64,000 nt of DNA from Theristus sp. LFF4_11 (taxonomy: Eukaryota > Nematoda > Chromadorea > Monhysterida > Xyalidae), in the NCBI GenBank assembly GCA_030248135.1, contig JASANC010003355.1, forward strand, positions 1-64,000, given 5' to 3'. Positions 42,831 through 55,346 of the stretch are shown here, in pieces (position 1 is the first letter of the stretch; every line of letters starts with the position of its first letter). The position numbers and the translations under genes were made by a program. Below the pieces are notes generated by a model. The model was not told the origin of the DNA and did no database searches. It saw nothing but the letters and a program-made list of their open reading frames with translations.

Positions 42831-43100
42831 AAAGTTTTAATTTTTAAAAAAATGAAGTTTTAGAACCCACAGTGTACAAAAACATGACAGTTATATACTG
42901 GGCGAGAACTGCCATAATTAGTGACTAAATAACTTAATTACCAATGTCAAATAGAGACTAATTACATGTAGTACACATCCTACCTTAATTTTTCAAACCC
43001 AGTTCTTATTTTTATGCAGTTTCACACAAAATTTTAGTGAAGTCAAATTTTTTCTATCTGCGGTACCTCCCAAACGCACCCATGTTGGAACATTTGTATG

Positions 43101-43337
43101 ACATATTTTTTCAAACGTGTCCTACTGAAATGACGTCATGTGCCGCATAACATGTGCTTGTCGTTCACAGCAAACCAGACTTTCCGTTTAGCCGAGTTCT
43201 TCTCGTAAACAAATGGTGAATGCTGAATCAGTCACACCAAACTGAAATTTTAGTGCCCGCGTACTTTGACAAACGGGTGTTTTTATAGCAAATGACGTCA
43301 TTTTAGTCCGTACACGTTTGAATAAATCCACAATAGT
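43101..43337 (-). mobile_element. MITE family C, copy 3
   Basis: Inverted ends with TTCAAACGTGTCC and ACACGTTTGAATAAATCCAC, and ATGACGTCAT near both ends. Intergenic between the lectin and DMRT genes. Confidence 0.8.
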
Positions 43338-43850
43338 GCTATCCAGTAGATTTATTGCTCGTACACACATCAACAGTGAACAATTTTAAGCCAGATACAC
43401 TGCGTCATGGCGTGTAAGGATAAATGGAACAGACAACAATAAATGACCATTTTTAACAAGCGGATTAGACCATTAAAAACAATACACTAAACAAATTTGA
43501 CATCACCAACAGAACAACTCACAGACACTGGACCGAAGAAACACAAAACGCATAATATTGCACACAGTGAGGTGAAAACAGGGTCAACTTTCACTAAATA
43601 TAAAGCAAAAATTGTTGTGAAAAAAAAACAAATGTGTTAGAATGCCAAAAAAAGTCAAAAGGAAACATGCCAAATGAATAAAAAAATAAAACATCAATAC
43701 AATGCAAATGAGTTTCAGAAAAGCGCATGTTTAAAAAAAAAGTTTTTAATCAATTAATAATCAGTTCATAAAAACTGCAAAAATTGGCATCAATGCGATG
43801 GAACTGTGCTTGTTAACGTCAACTGCCTAGTCATTACCATTACCGTAAAG

Positions 43851-44549
43851 TCTCGCATACCGTATTACCTCCAATAAACCCCCATGGGGGATTAATACGT
43901 CAGCGACTTTTAGGGGTGGGGGTTTATTGGTGGGGGGGGGGGATTATTGGTGGGGGGGGGGGTTTATTTACAAAAAAATTCTAGGGGTGGGGGTTTGTTG
44001 AAAAATGGCAAAAATACATTGCATGGCAGGCAAGAAAGTCGCAGAAACTTCTACTCTACATAGAAATTTCCTTTTATAACAGCCTTTTGTAATGAAATTG
44101 CCATTAACTCATCCATTTGGGACCTTTGGTAGCACAATTTCATCATTTTCACTGCAACCAGCCACTGAGTTTGCTGGGTAAGTGTTTCAAACAGGTTTCC
44201 AATAATCCCCCATGGGGGATTATTTGTGGGGGAGATTATTCAGAAACTTGGGGTGGGGGTTTATTGGTGGGGGGGGGGTTAATGGGGATAATACGGTATA
44301 AGGTTCCTCCCACTTATAAGACCTCCATCCAAAAGTGGGCGGAGTGTCACACGGCGGGAAACTAAAAAAAAATCAAAATTTTGAGTTGGTAGAAATTCTA
44401 CCCCGTTTATAAGGCCCGGAATTCCTAATGTTCGCTTTATAAGATCTCCTCCCACTTATAAGGTTGTCACACAAAATTCCACTTTTTTCAGAAATTTTTT
44501 GATTTTCAAATTTATATATGGAGACCGTACATGCGAGACTTTACGGGTA
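43851..44549. mobile_element. DNA element with 18-bp ends and G-rich core
   Basis: TACCGTAAAGTCTCGCAT at the left and ATGCGAGACTTTACGGGTA at the right are inverted; both tips begin with TA. Inside, [23 protein letters not shown] words repeat. It ends 34 bp from the DMRT stop codon, so it probably supplies part of that gene's 3' UTR. Confidence 0.7.
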
Positions 44550-44582
44550 ATTTGCCATATCGAAGAATTTTTTCACCATCGT

Positions 44583-47500
44583 TCAGTCGGCCGATGATTT
44601 CCTCGCGCAAAAGTCCAACGGCACGTCATGCGACGGCGGTGGTGAGCGGGGCGACTGCTGCATGGCAGCGCCGTTGTGACTGCTGCTGACAGCCGGGCGA
44701 CCGAACAGACCGCCGGCGTTGTTGCTCTGCGCAGCCGCCGCGGCGAACGCGAAAGCGGCCGCTGTTTGAAACGGGAAACGCGGCATCGAGGCGGTGCCTG
44801 GAGCGGCAGCGTAAAACGCGCCATGATGCGCGTTCGGGGCCAGGTGGAAGAACGGACTCGTGTGTTGCTCGACGGGCGAGAACAGCGCTCCGGTGGACTG
44901 ATGCGGGAAGGCGGATTTTAGGAAGAGGTTCGCTTGCGGTGGCGGGTAGATCTCGGACGGCGGATTGATTTCGGGCTGATTATTCGAATTGATCGACAGG
45001 AAATCGCTCGTGTTTAGCGGGTAGAAACCACCGGAAGTATTGTTGTTGTTGTTGTTGTTGTTGTTATTGTTGTTGTTGTTTGCGGGTTTGCTGGCGCGAC
45101 TGAACGTGGAGTTGACCGAGGACGACGTGGCCTTGACAGTGGCACCTTTCTGTTTCGCTCGCTGCTGCGATCGAGCGTCGAGATGAACCGGCGGACTGAT
45201 TGAGGTCGACTCGCCTGTGCTGTCCACGCTCTTCACGGACGAGTTTGATGATGGTGAACTGCGAACCTGCAACTCAGAACAAGGCAACGGTGCATTCATG
45301 AACTAGTATTTAATGATCGCGTAGCTGTGTTTTAACACAGCTATGCGTCACTAAATACTGCTTCATGAATGCCGCTTTAGACGGCCTTGGTTTGGTTGAT
45401 TAGGATTTTGAGTTTCACTGTCCGACATCAAACTGATTGTCTATTGTGTCAGAAAAAAGCATTACTGAAACGCTAAAAACTGAACGAGTTTGCACTCAAG
45501 CTGAAATTGAATTGAACATGAACACATGCCACTGAGTACGCTTAGTCAACAAATTTCTCAACAAATTGTCGAGTTGCCACTGGCACATAACTGGGGAAAA
45601 TCAGCATTTTAACGATTTTGCTACATAACAGTGTTGTTGAATTTGTTGAACTTCTTGTTGTTGTTGTTGTTTTTGTTGTTGTTGTTGTTGTTGTTTTTGG
45701 GATTGTTAGGCAATGTTTTTAGCCAGGGCTAACCCAGAGAAGCGTACAGAACGCCATTGAGTAGGGCGCCCATCGAGTTTTCTCTGTCATTAAGTGCCTA
45801 TACACCCCTCGGCGGGGCTCGATACCCGAGCGAACAGACTGTAGTCTAACGCACTACCACCAGGCCACGAGGGTGACAATAATCTGTTGAGTAGCCGCGA
45901 GCACACACCTGTGAGTCCGACTGATTGCTCGCGATACTGCTTGCCGTGGTCGATCCGTTCTTGTCGCCGTCGTTGCTCGTCGGTTGCGACGGCTGTGGCA
46001 TCAACTTCTGAATCACCGCCAGCGACGTGTTTCCATTGTCGGCCAACAGCCGCTGCAATTCACCCGTGCTCTTCTGCGGGAACAACGCTTCTAGCACGGT
46101 CAGATGCGCGTTCTGATGCTGTGCGCCCGTCTGCTTTCCCGGTTTGCCTTTCGTCTTTCCGCTTGATGTCCGCTTTCGATCGGCCGTTCGATCTTCTGTG
46201 AAAGAGTTTGAAAACAAAAATGAGAAATGGTAACGTTCGTTTCGTTCTTGAGTCAGATTATGCGGGATACGTGCACCGCGCCGATGTGTATTTTTCAAGA
46301 TTCTGGGGGCGCAGTTTCGGGCGAGACTTTTTTCTGCAATTTCATGAGTCTTCGGTTAAACAAAGCACCTTTTTGGTTTCAGCCATTGGCTTCAGCTCAA
46401 TTTGTACTTTTAATTGTTCGATGTTTTGATCAATTCAGATGTCAGCCAACCTCTCTTAGGCTGTTGTCCATTTTTTGTCTGTAGCACAATTTCAGCTTCC
46501 AATGCTTGTTAAAATCCACTCAAATGCAGTGAAGCGGTAAAGAAATGCACCCCGCAAACTGAAAACAACCACTGACACCTTTTTTCAGGAATGGCATTTG
46601 ACCCACCCTACATCACACACATAACAGCGAGATAATCCATTCCAACATGTATTCCTATTGGATAATCTTGCAAAACAGTCTGCAAAATGGCCCGTCTTAA
46701 CATGAAACAACAGCAATTTGTTTTCATTTCAGGTGCATACCGCAAATGAGAGTTGTAATTACACTTTTGCATTTTTGTCAAGCGGCATAATCCTCTCTAT
46801 AACATGAATCTTTATACCGTAATCCGGTCGGAAAACAGATTGTGTGTCCGTCAATAGGAACAAATAGATAGAATGGGACCCAACCAACCCGATTATGTCA
46901 CTGATTGAGAAACATGAAAAAGAGTCTATCAAAATGATGCCAACGCACATAACGTCAATCGCGTGTTCATAGTAAGACACCAACGTTTCCCATTGTCTCC
47001 GCAAAACTGTCAAAGGCAGATGTCTTCTGTGAAGAATTATATCACATCTAATCCGCACTTGTAACGTGATTCTTGGCATTTCGCAGCGCTATTTCGAGGC
47101 GGAAAACCGGCAAAATTGACTTTGCAGAATTTTCGGACACACGACTTGTACATACATGTACATACCCTATGTGTGTATTATAGCTAAAATGGGTATGCAC
47201 ACATATCATTTATGTTAGCATAATCGTCTACCGTAGACGTTGTTCGTAAAAATTCAATTACATTAAATAAAATGTCCATAGTTAGAGGTTCGGATCAATT
47301 TGAGTGTTTATCTGTGGGTAGCTTGCTTACCGTATACTGAATTAGTATGAAGCAGTGTGATGAGAGCTAAATCAGTACTACTATCATAAAATACTGGCAG
47401 CAAGCCATGCAAAGCTGATCGTTTAAAATGGTCTAATTTTGTTCTATCAACCTATTATTCCTGTCACAACAAGATTGACACACGCCTATTTTTTTACAAA

Positions 47501-49965
47501 CAATCGGACGGTCAGATCGGAACGCAAAACCAACAAAAACTCCGCAGAGGATCGATCAAGACCAAACAAACATCTGCGAATGGACACCCGCTGCGATGTG
47601 CACTTTGGTGAATCCGATGAAAGACGAATGTGATGACGTAATTTAGTGCAAACACCAGTGTATTTTATCAAATAATAACAATATTGATTTAGGTGATCGG
47701 TTGGAGGCAAACTGTTGCTACAATGTATGTCAAACACTGTTTTTGAGCAAAACTGTGTTTGGATATGCGCTTGAACAGACGTAAACTTGAACGGTGATTC
47801 ATCGCACCAAACTGGCAAGATGTACACCCAAATTAGATACAGCATGGCCGAATCATAAATAGGCAAGATTAGTTGCAGACTAGGAGTTGCCTCTCTCAAA
47901 AATGCCAAAATATTCGATCGCCAATCGAGTGTGCAATGTATAAAGAAAAAACATAATAGCACGAATAACCAGTTTGTTTTGAGAAACATGTCAAATTTGA
48001 CACAGAATTGGGTTTCTGCACATCTGTTTTTCTTTCATTCAAATTTCGCGCGCTCCTTGCACCCGGAAAAAAAACTGCCATGTTTAATCGGCGATACCGT
48101 ATCCTGAAAACTTGACACCCATTTGCATCCCGGTCCAAGTGCCATAGACCACGCACCAGCATGCTCAATGGAATCGGCCACCATTCCAGAGTCGGGCGAC
48201 TGTTGTTGCTCCTCAGCGTTTTCCTCCTGAGTCGTTGTGCCACCGCCCCCTCCGGTGTTTGCAGCACGGATTGCGGCCAGAATCAGCGGGGCTGCAACAA
48301 AAGATCAATTTAGCAGTTTTTCAGTTTCCCGCCCCTTGAAAACATTTCTGTGGCTTTTAAAGTGATGACCTGTTGGTCAGTCCTCAGACGCTTCAGTGCC
48401 CTCAATTCAATTGAATTAGAAAATTTGCTTGTGAAGAACAAATATTGCCAGCTGCGGAAAAGCCGGAATTTTTTTCGAACACTTCTGGTTTTGACTTGTG
48501 TACGTTTACCAGTCTTACGAACGTAACAAAAGTCAGTCAACAAAAGTGGTATACACCTGTTTATTTGTTGATTTTGAGTGCCTGTTTAGACATTGTGTTG
48601 ATTGTGCTTGTTAGTAAATCGTAAAAGCCGTCGTTGATCAGCTGATGATGTCACGACACAAACTTGTAGCTTTTGAACTTCACGAATGAAATGAACACGA
48701 GATTGAGTGTGAAATTCCATTTGTTTACATTAAACAAGAAAAACGCACATTGAGAGCAAGCTGAAGACACACTTTTCTCAAAAAAATCATGGGTTCTCGT
48801 GGTCGTGTGTTTTGGTTTCGTAGATCTTTTATAAAAACAAGGGAAGTTTAAAGGAACTCAAAAAAATCCAATCCTACTCTCAATGTGGTCGAACTCGAAA
48901 CGATATTTAGCATACAAATTGAAGTGTAGATTAACGGAACAACGTGAAAAAACCGTTGTTTTAGTACAGCGTATTAACGTGGCAAACATTTCCAGAGTGG
49001 ATTGGTTTGGTTTGGATTTATTGGTTTGGATTTCCAGAGTGTATTCCCTCCCACCAACAAACAAAACTTGCGCGCCGAACCGGTTCCAGAGCCGTACAAC
49101 GCCTCGAGCTCGCGTGCCTCGCGCTCCTCCTGCGACTGCTGGCGTCTGAGCGCCACCTGCGCTGCCATCACCCGTTGACGCTCGGCGATCAGCGTGCACT
49201 TGGCACAGGCGCAGTCCTTCCAGCGGCAGAATCGCTTGTGACCTGTGAATGTAATGTGGTGCAGAAATTTGCGGTGAAAACGGTGCCAAATTTTTTTTGT
49301 GGGGGTCAGTGGGATCGCCCCCGGTGAATTTGTAATGGGAACATTTTGCGCGGGGGGTACCCATGTGGGTGCCGAGTTGTGAAGGGGGTTGAGGGTACCT
49401 ATGGTGGGTGGGTGGGTCTCACGGACCCCCCCCTCCCAAGTCATCGTACTAGGGGGTACGCTTCCCCACTCCCTCATCTTCGGTACTGCTAAAGGGGCTG
49501 CTAAAGTGGGTACTAAAACGAGGTTATTACATTTGTTCTAATCTAACACGAACGCGGTTTTTGTAGCTACTTCAGCAACCAATTAGCAGCCAGTTTCTTT
49601 GTTACGTCTTTCTGTGTTGCGTATTGTGTTGTCTAGTTTTTCACATGAAAACTACAGCACGTTCATTGAAAAATATCAGTTGTGACCGCTGACTGCTCAT
49701 CTCAACGACGTTTAAGTTGAATCTAATTCAATCAGTTTCTTCCAAACGCCGATAATCCGTAAGTTACACAATTAAGTTCGAGCAAGTGTAATCAACCTTT
49801 CAACGCGGACACAGCGCCATGGTTACGGCATCTTGCGCATTTCGGCGTTCGTTGGTAGCGATCCTTGGCGAGCAACGTTTGCAGTGCGGCCAACTGCGAT
49901 TGGTCCATGTTCGCTGTGTGCTCGCTATCGTCCGTCTCCGGTGGCGGGGAATCGATGGAGTCCAT
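44583..49965 (-). CDS. DMRT/DMD transcription factor with DM and DMA domains
   Basis: A doublesex/mab-3-related DNA-binding protein, a nuclear regulator of sexual or neuronal development. Minus-strand exons 49797-49965, 49081-49242, 48157-48291, 45909-46195 and 44583-45266; all phases agree, about 478 residues. The DM domain (residues about 37-90) is split by an intron: [30 protein letters not shown], then [18 protein letters not shown], with the full zinc-ligand Cys/His set. A DMA (CUE-like) segment follows in exon 4 ([20 protein letters not shown]), as in DMRTA-type proteins and C. elegans DMD-4. The C-terminal half is Ser/Pro/Asn/Ala-rich with a 14-Asn run (about 45037-45082) and ends [13 protein letters not shown]. 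Subfamily assignment to the DMRTA/dmd-4 group is inference from the DMA domain. Confidence 0.93.
45287..45376. mobile_element. palindromic hairpin MITE family H, copy 5
   Basis: A near-perfect 90-bp palindrome with loop CTGTGTTTTAACACAG. It begins 20 bp from the acceptor of the last DMRT exon (45266). Confidence 0.85.
45658..45873 (-). mobile_element. tRNA-derived SINE, family S1, copy 8
   Basis: Full length, minus orientation, with the longest (CAA)n tail of the family (about 45658-45700, one interruption). The head ends 36 bp from the donor of DMRT exon 4 (45909). Confidence 0.92.
47840..48099 (-). mobile_element. mariner-type MITE family M, copy 3
   Basis: TA at 47838-47839 and 48100-48101. 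Ends CAGCATGGCCGAATCATAAA and TGTTTAATCGGCGATACCG. In a DMRT intron, 57 bp from exon 3. Confidence 0.85.
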
Positions 49966-52175
49966 TGTTGCGCGATTTCAGTCTTTTGTGATTCAGTTTC
50001 TCCGTTTTCTTGTTTTGCTTGTTCTTCGTAATCGCTATTAGTCGCTATTCGGTTTCACAAATGCAAGATTCGATATGACTGATTGATTTGTCAGAGTCAG
50101 TGACTTCGAAACAAAAACTGTGATACGCGCGCGCGATGACACAACCGATGTGAGAGAGAGAATGTGTTACAGCCGCACTTGAAACCAGGAATAATAGAGT
50201 CAGCAAATCGGTGTACATCGCCACAATGTTCAGCCGCCCCTCGTGATGAGGGCGGAGTCGAGCACTGATTGGCTGAAAGCGTGTCATTTTGCGCGCGATT
50301 CGACCGACCAAAGTGACTTTACAAATTTATTATTATAATTTTCTCAAGGTTTTATTATTATCCTCGGTGGTGACTCTGCCGCTGACAGACAAAATCAAGC
50401 CACTTGAACGTTCATTTACACGCTGCTTGATTGATAATGTTTGATGTTTTGCTTTGCCGCTGCTGTTTCGATTTGTGCGCGTGTGTGATTTCGCGGCGCA
50501 TCTAAAACCTCGTTATATTCGATTAATGTGTGTCGTTTTCAAGTGTCGATTTTGAAGAAAGTGTGCCTGGAGTGAGTGGAGTTTTGACGCGACTTTTTCA
50601 ATAGGCTTCATCGCCAATCTTCTATATGCATTTTATCCGCAAATTATATCTGGTTTACATTCCATTTGTACAATGTAAAAGGATCGTTTATACTTTTATG
50701 CGACCGAGATGAGGTTTTGATTGAAATAATATATTTGTTGATCATCGGTGCCGATTTGCGTCAAACTCTTATCAGCGTCAAACTATAACCTAAAAATCAA
50801 AGCAGTCGCACAAATACAAAAAAAAAACATGAGCGAGACCCGTTACATGTACCGTGCATCACACACAGTACCGTACTCAACAACAATACACGTGCAAAAC
50901 TGTTGGACTGAGTTGGTTTGCTTTTGTTTCCAAATGTGACACGCGCACTGTTTATGGCTAAGTTTCGACAATAACTTGACAGCCAATATTTGCCAAACCG
51001 CACGAAAGAACACTTTGTAAGCTATTATTTAGCTATTGTTCGGCTAATAATGAATGTCGCAAATGCACCAAAACCGGCAGTTTCTTCACCTTTTCAACCC
51101 CGAAGAAGCAAGCCGAAAAGGACACTTTAGCGTGCTTGAATATCCTGTTGCTTTCGCCACTCAATTGTTTGTTTATTTTGATAGATCGTGTCAAAAGAAA
51201 TGGAAACATCAGCAAACACGTGCGAATGTTTGCCGAAGTGTGCCGGGCTGTGTGTAAATCTGAGCTATTGTGTGATCTTTTTGGTCAAATGTATCCTTTT
51301 GTTTTCTTTCGAGTTTGTGAAGAACGGAATTATGAAGTTCTGAAAGTAAGTGTGCAATGAATGATAAATTATTGTTTTCATGTAAAACACACAGGGTGGG
51401 CCAAAAAAGGTTCTAATTCTAAAATGCTATCACTGGCGTGTGCTGAGGTGTTTAGAGCTGAATATTGGAACACTATTAGAAAACATTTGGAGGTTTTTCT
51501 GACCAAAGTTTTGTTACGGTATGTTGCCCCTATCTCTAAAAACAGCAAAAGATCCTAAAAACATGAAAAATCGACAAATGTGGTGAAATAAAGAGGGTTG
51601 ATTTAGCTGTGACAAGAACCTCATGGCTTAAAACTTGGGACACTGTTAGAACACTTTGAGAGGTTTTTGTGATCAAAATTTTTTGGTTTACACGTTTCTG
51701 TTCATGTTTTACAGTGGAATTTTCAAAAACAACGATTTTTGACAAAAAAACAACATTCATCCATTGCTCATAAACGGACTTCCGAACTGATGTATCGCCA
51801 TATGCGGGGTAAAATTGAATATTGTACAAATTGCCGAACCACTATGAAAAGTTATTCGCATATGTTCCCACCAATTGGCAGACCAGACTCGCTTCTCTGC
51901 CGTCCACTTAACCATGATGGCAGCAACGACTGAAAATGGAATTGCATCTTTCACTGCAGAAAATAACCAGTCAGCTATGGTGAAAAATATTGTATCAGAG
52001 TGGCAAATTGTGTGAATTAAAAAAAGAAAAAACAGTTTGCACCTGGAAAGATTAATTTGCATCTGTTCTGAGCAGAACCGCTCACGCACCCTCAGAATCG
52101 AAGTGAAACATCACAGGTTGATCAAAGACTGTTCAGATGCAATTCAGCATTCGGTATTTCCAAGATACTGTATAC

Positions 52176-52537
52176 TTAAACCTAACCGCTTAAGCCTAAG
52201 CCTAAGCCTAAGCCTAAGCCTAAGCCTAAGCCTAAGCTTAAGCCTAAGCCTAAGCCTAAGCCTAAGCCTAAGCCTAAGCCTAAGCCTAAGCCTAAGCCTA
52301 AGCCTAAGCCTAAGCTAAGCCTAAGCCTAAGCCTAAGCTTAAGCCTAAGCCTAAGCCTAAGCCTAAGCCTAAGCATAATCCTAAGTCTAAGCCTAAGCCT
52401 AAGCCTAAGCCTAAGCCTAAACCTAAGCCTAAGCCTAAGCCTAAGCCTAAGCCTAAGCCTAAGCCTAAGCCTAAGCCAAGCCTAAGCCTAAGCCTAAGCC
52501 TAAGCCTAAACCTGAGCCTAAGCCTAAGCATAACCTT
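52176..52537 (-). repeat. interstitial telomeric array (TTAGGC)n
   Basis: About 58 units of CCTAAG, i.e. TTAGGC on the minus strand, with a few variant units (AAGCTT, CCAAGC, CCTAAA). TTAGGC is the nematode telomere unit. Short related tracts are at 39143-39216 (same orientation) and, degenerate and opposite, at 56098-56200. Confidence 0.95.
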
Positions 52538-52845
52538 ATTTAGTTCTGAACGTGAAGAATTCGAACTCAGCGCGTCAGCGCGATTTGATTGCACCATTTT
52601 GTCTACCATCAGATATTCCTCCGGCATTTTGATTTTTTTTTGCAAATTAATTAAATTAAAGTTTTTATAAATTAAAAAAATCGAGATTTTTACTTTTTTC
52701 CTTTTTGGCATGGCCCGGTTCCTAAAGCTTCATTACTAAAACGCACGCGCACGGGCATCAGCATGCTCATGCTCATGATCCACTAGCACGCGTGCACACG
52801 CTCCGGTCCGGTCCCAACAAGAACTTGTTCAAAACGCAATTGGTC

Positions 52846-53433
52846 TAGGGTTGTTAAACAAAAATGAAAAAAATTTTTTTTTAAAGTGATTAAAAAAAAA
52901 CAAAAATGCCGATTTAAAAAAAAAATCGAAAAATTTTCCTCTAATATGTTCTGAAAACCCCAATTTTGGCAAAATTTTTCGAAAGTTCAACAAAAATTTT
53001 CTTTGATTATACCTCGTAAAACCTTTAGCAGTCGATTTTGGGCCGTTTTACCGACTGATTTTAGGCTACGACAACATCTGCGATGAAGTTTTTGAGCGTC
53101 CCAAAGCTTGGCCTACCATTTCCGATGCAGATAAGGTGACGATTCGCCTCGCAGAGCGTCCGATTGTGCTCGCTGCTCCGTTTGCAAGCGCTACGTTGTC
53201 TGGTTGCTTGCTGCTTCGTGTCGTGTCGTCGCAACACCATCAGAAGAATTGATCGAATTTCAAGGCGGTATGTTTGTCTTCACTTCAGCATTAGTTTAGC
53301 TGGGGACAATTAGTGACGTTTTGGAGGTCAAAACACAAGAAGAGGCATGGTGACGGTTTGGAAAAGGGGTAATTGAGGTCACCAAAACAAAATCTGCAAA
53401 GTTCCGTCATCATAGTTGTTCCAGAGCCGAGGG
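52846..53433. repeat. partial hAT-like unit, direct duplicate of the next element
   Basis: TAGGGTTGTTAAAC starts here and again at 53434. The following roughly 510 bp (through GGCATGGTGACGGTTTGGAA) are almost identical in both. This unit lacks its own right end before 53426. A matching right end (TTAACAACCCTA) occurs at 55320-55331. Confidence 0.75.
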
Positions 53434-54702
53434 TAGGGTTGTTAAACAAAAATGAAAATTTTTTCAAAAAAAAGTGATTAAAAAAAACAAAAATGCCGAT
53501 TTTAAAAAAAAAAAAAATTCGAAAATTTTTTCTCTAATATGCTCTGAAAACCTCAATTTTGGCAAAATTTTTCGAAAGTTCAACAAAAATTTTCTTTGAT
53601 TATACCTCGTAAAACCTTTAGCAGTCGATTTTGGGCCGTTTTACCGACTGATTTTAGGTTACGACAACATCTGCGATGAAGTTTTTGAGCGTCCCAAAGC
53701 TTGGCCTACCATTTCCGATGCAGATAAGGTGACGATTCGCCTCGCAGAGCGTCCGATTGTGCTCGCTGCTCCGTTTGCAAGCGCTACGTTGTCTGGTTGC
53801 TTGCTGCTTCGTGTCGTGTCGTCGCAACACCATCAGAAGAATTGATCGAATTTCAAGGCGGTATGTTTGTCTTCACTTTAGCATTAGTTTAGCTGGGGAC
53901 AATTAGTGACGTTTTGGAGGTCAAAACACAAGAAGAGGCATGGTGACGGTTTGGAAAAGGGGTAATCAGTAGCGAAAGCGGGACCTCGGGTGAGGGGGGG
54001 GGGTGTTTGCCAATTTTTAGAGGGGGGGTCAGGTGCCTTCTCGGTGAGGGGGGGGGGGTGCACGGGCAGCAAATTTTCCTGAGGGGGGGGTGCGCTGGCA
54101 GAAAAATTTCGTGAGGGGGGGTGCACGGGATCGCACGGGTAATACCAAATTTTTGCCTTAGAAAAACACAGAAATTCTTGTAAAATACGGAATATTTTGT
54201 GCAAACAAGCTGCTTGTTTGGTCAGAAACAACAAAATCTATGCAGGGACAGACACAAACGTCAAGAAAAATGCAAAAATTACGGTATTTTTGGAAAAAAT
54301 TGAGATGAGATTGACCACCGTGAAGGGGGGGGGGGTGCGATCCCGTGTTTTCTCGCGGAGGGGGGTGGGGGGAGTCTAGTACCCGTGTCGAGGTAAAGGG
54401 GGGGAGGGGGGGTACACGGGTATCTGCCCGTGCACGGGCAGGATTTTCGGCTGAGGGGGGGTGGACCCCCCCGCCCCACCCCCCCCCCCCGCACTTTCGC
54501 TACTGGGGGTAATTGAGGTCACCAAAACAAAATCTGCAAAGTTCCGTCATATGGGAGTCATTCGGGAGGCGCTTGCATATCATATGTGGTTCTTCGGACT
54601 CCCTGATTGATTTAGCACAACTTTGATTTTTGAAATTTTTAAAAAAAAAAAATTTTTTTTTTAAAACAAAAATGACGATTTTTGTTTTTTTTAACAACCC
54701 TA
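53434..54702. mobile_element. hAT-like non-autonomous element with 8-bp target duplication
   Basis: GCCGAGGG at 53426-53433 is repeated at 54703-54710. Ends TAGGGTTGTTAAAC and TTTAACAACCCTA are inverted. The interior holds the duplicated unit, a poly-G segment with the 38800-type sequence, and CTTGCATATCATATGTGGTT shared with 55210. No transposase frame. Confidence 0.85.
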
Positions 54703-55346
54703 GCCGAGGGGTTGGGGGGGGGGGGCGATATAGATAGCTGGAGCAAATTTTCTAGATAGATAGATAGCTGGAAAATTTTGGGGGGGGCCGCGGGGGGGGG
54801 CATGTGACTTTGGGGGGGGGGCCGGTGGGGCCGGTCAAAATTTTGAAATTTGATAGATAGATAGCTAAAAGCTAAAAAGCTATAAAAACAGCAAAATAAT
54901 GCTAAAAATACGCTAAAAATCAAGTATAAACGCGTATTTTACTTAAAATTAGCGAAATTTTCAAGAATTACGAGCAAAAATAGTCAATTTTGGACTTTGG
55001 TCAAAAATTGACTCATTAAATGTCTTCGAAGACAAAAATTTTCAGATAGATAGCTGGCTGAGAAAATTTTTTGGATAGATAATAGCTGAGCCGAAAAAAC
55101 CTGTTTGATAGAGATAGATTCGAAATTTTTTTGGGGGGGCCGGCCCCCCCCCAGGCCCCCCCCTAGAACAACTATGTCCGTCATATGGGAGTCATTCGGG
55201 AGGCGCTTGCATATCATATGTGGTTCTTCGGACTCCCTGATTGATTTAGCACAACTTTGATTTTTAAAATTTAAAAAAAAAATTAAAAAAAAAAACAAAA
55301 ATGACGATTTTTGTTTTTTTTAACAACCCTAGTTCAGACGGCATGC

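Larger units (their letters stand above)
41540..42990. repeat. direct repeats flanking the lectin gene
   Basis: About 41540-41665 and 42870-42985 are diverged direct repeats sharing ACGAGAACTGCCATAATTAG/GCGAGAACTGCCATAATTAG, TAACTTAATTA and TAGTACACAT. They bracket the intronless lectin gene on both sides. Confidence 0.7.

Noticed and set aside
52037..52711. Ser-Leu and Gly-Leu repeat proteins
   Set aside because: Translations of the TTAGGC telomeric array.
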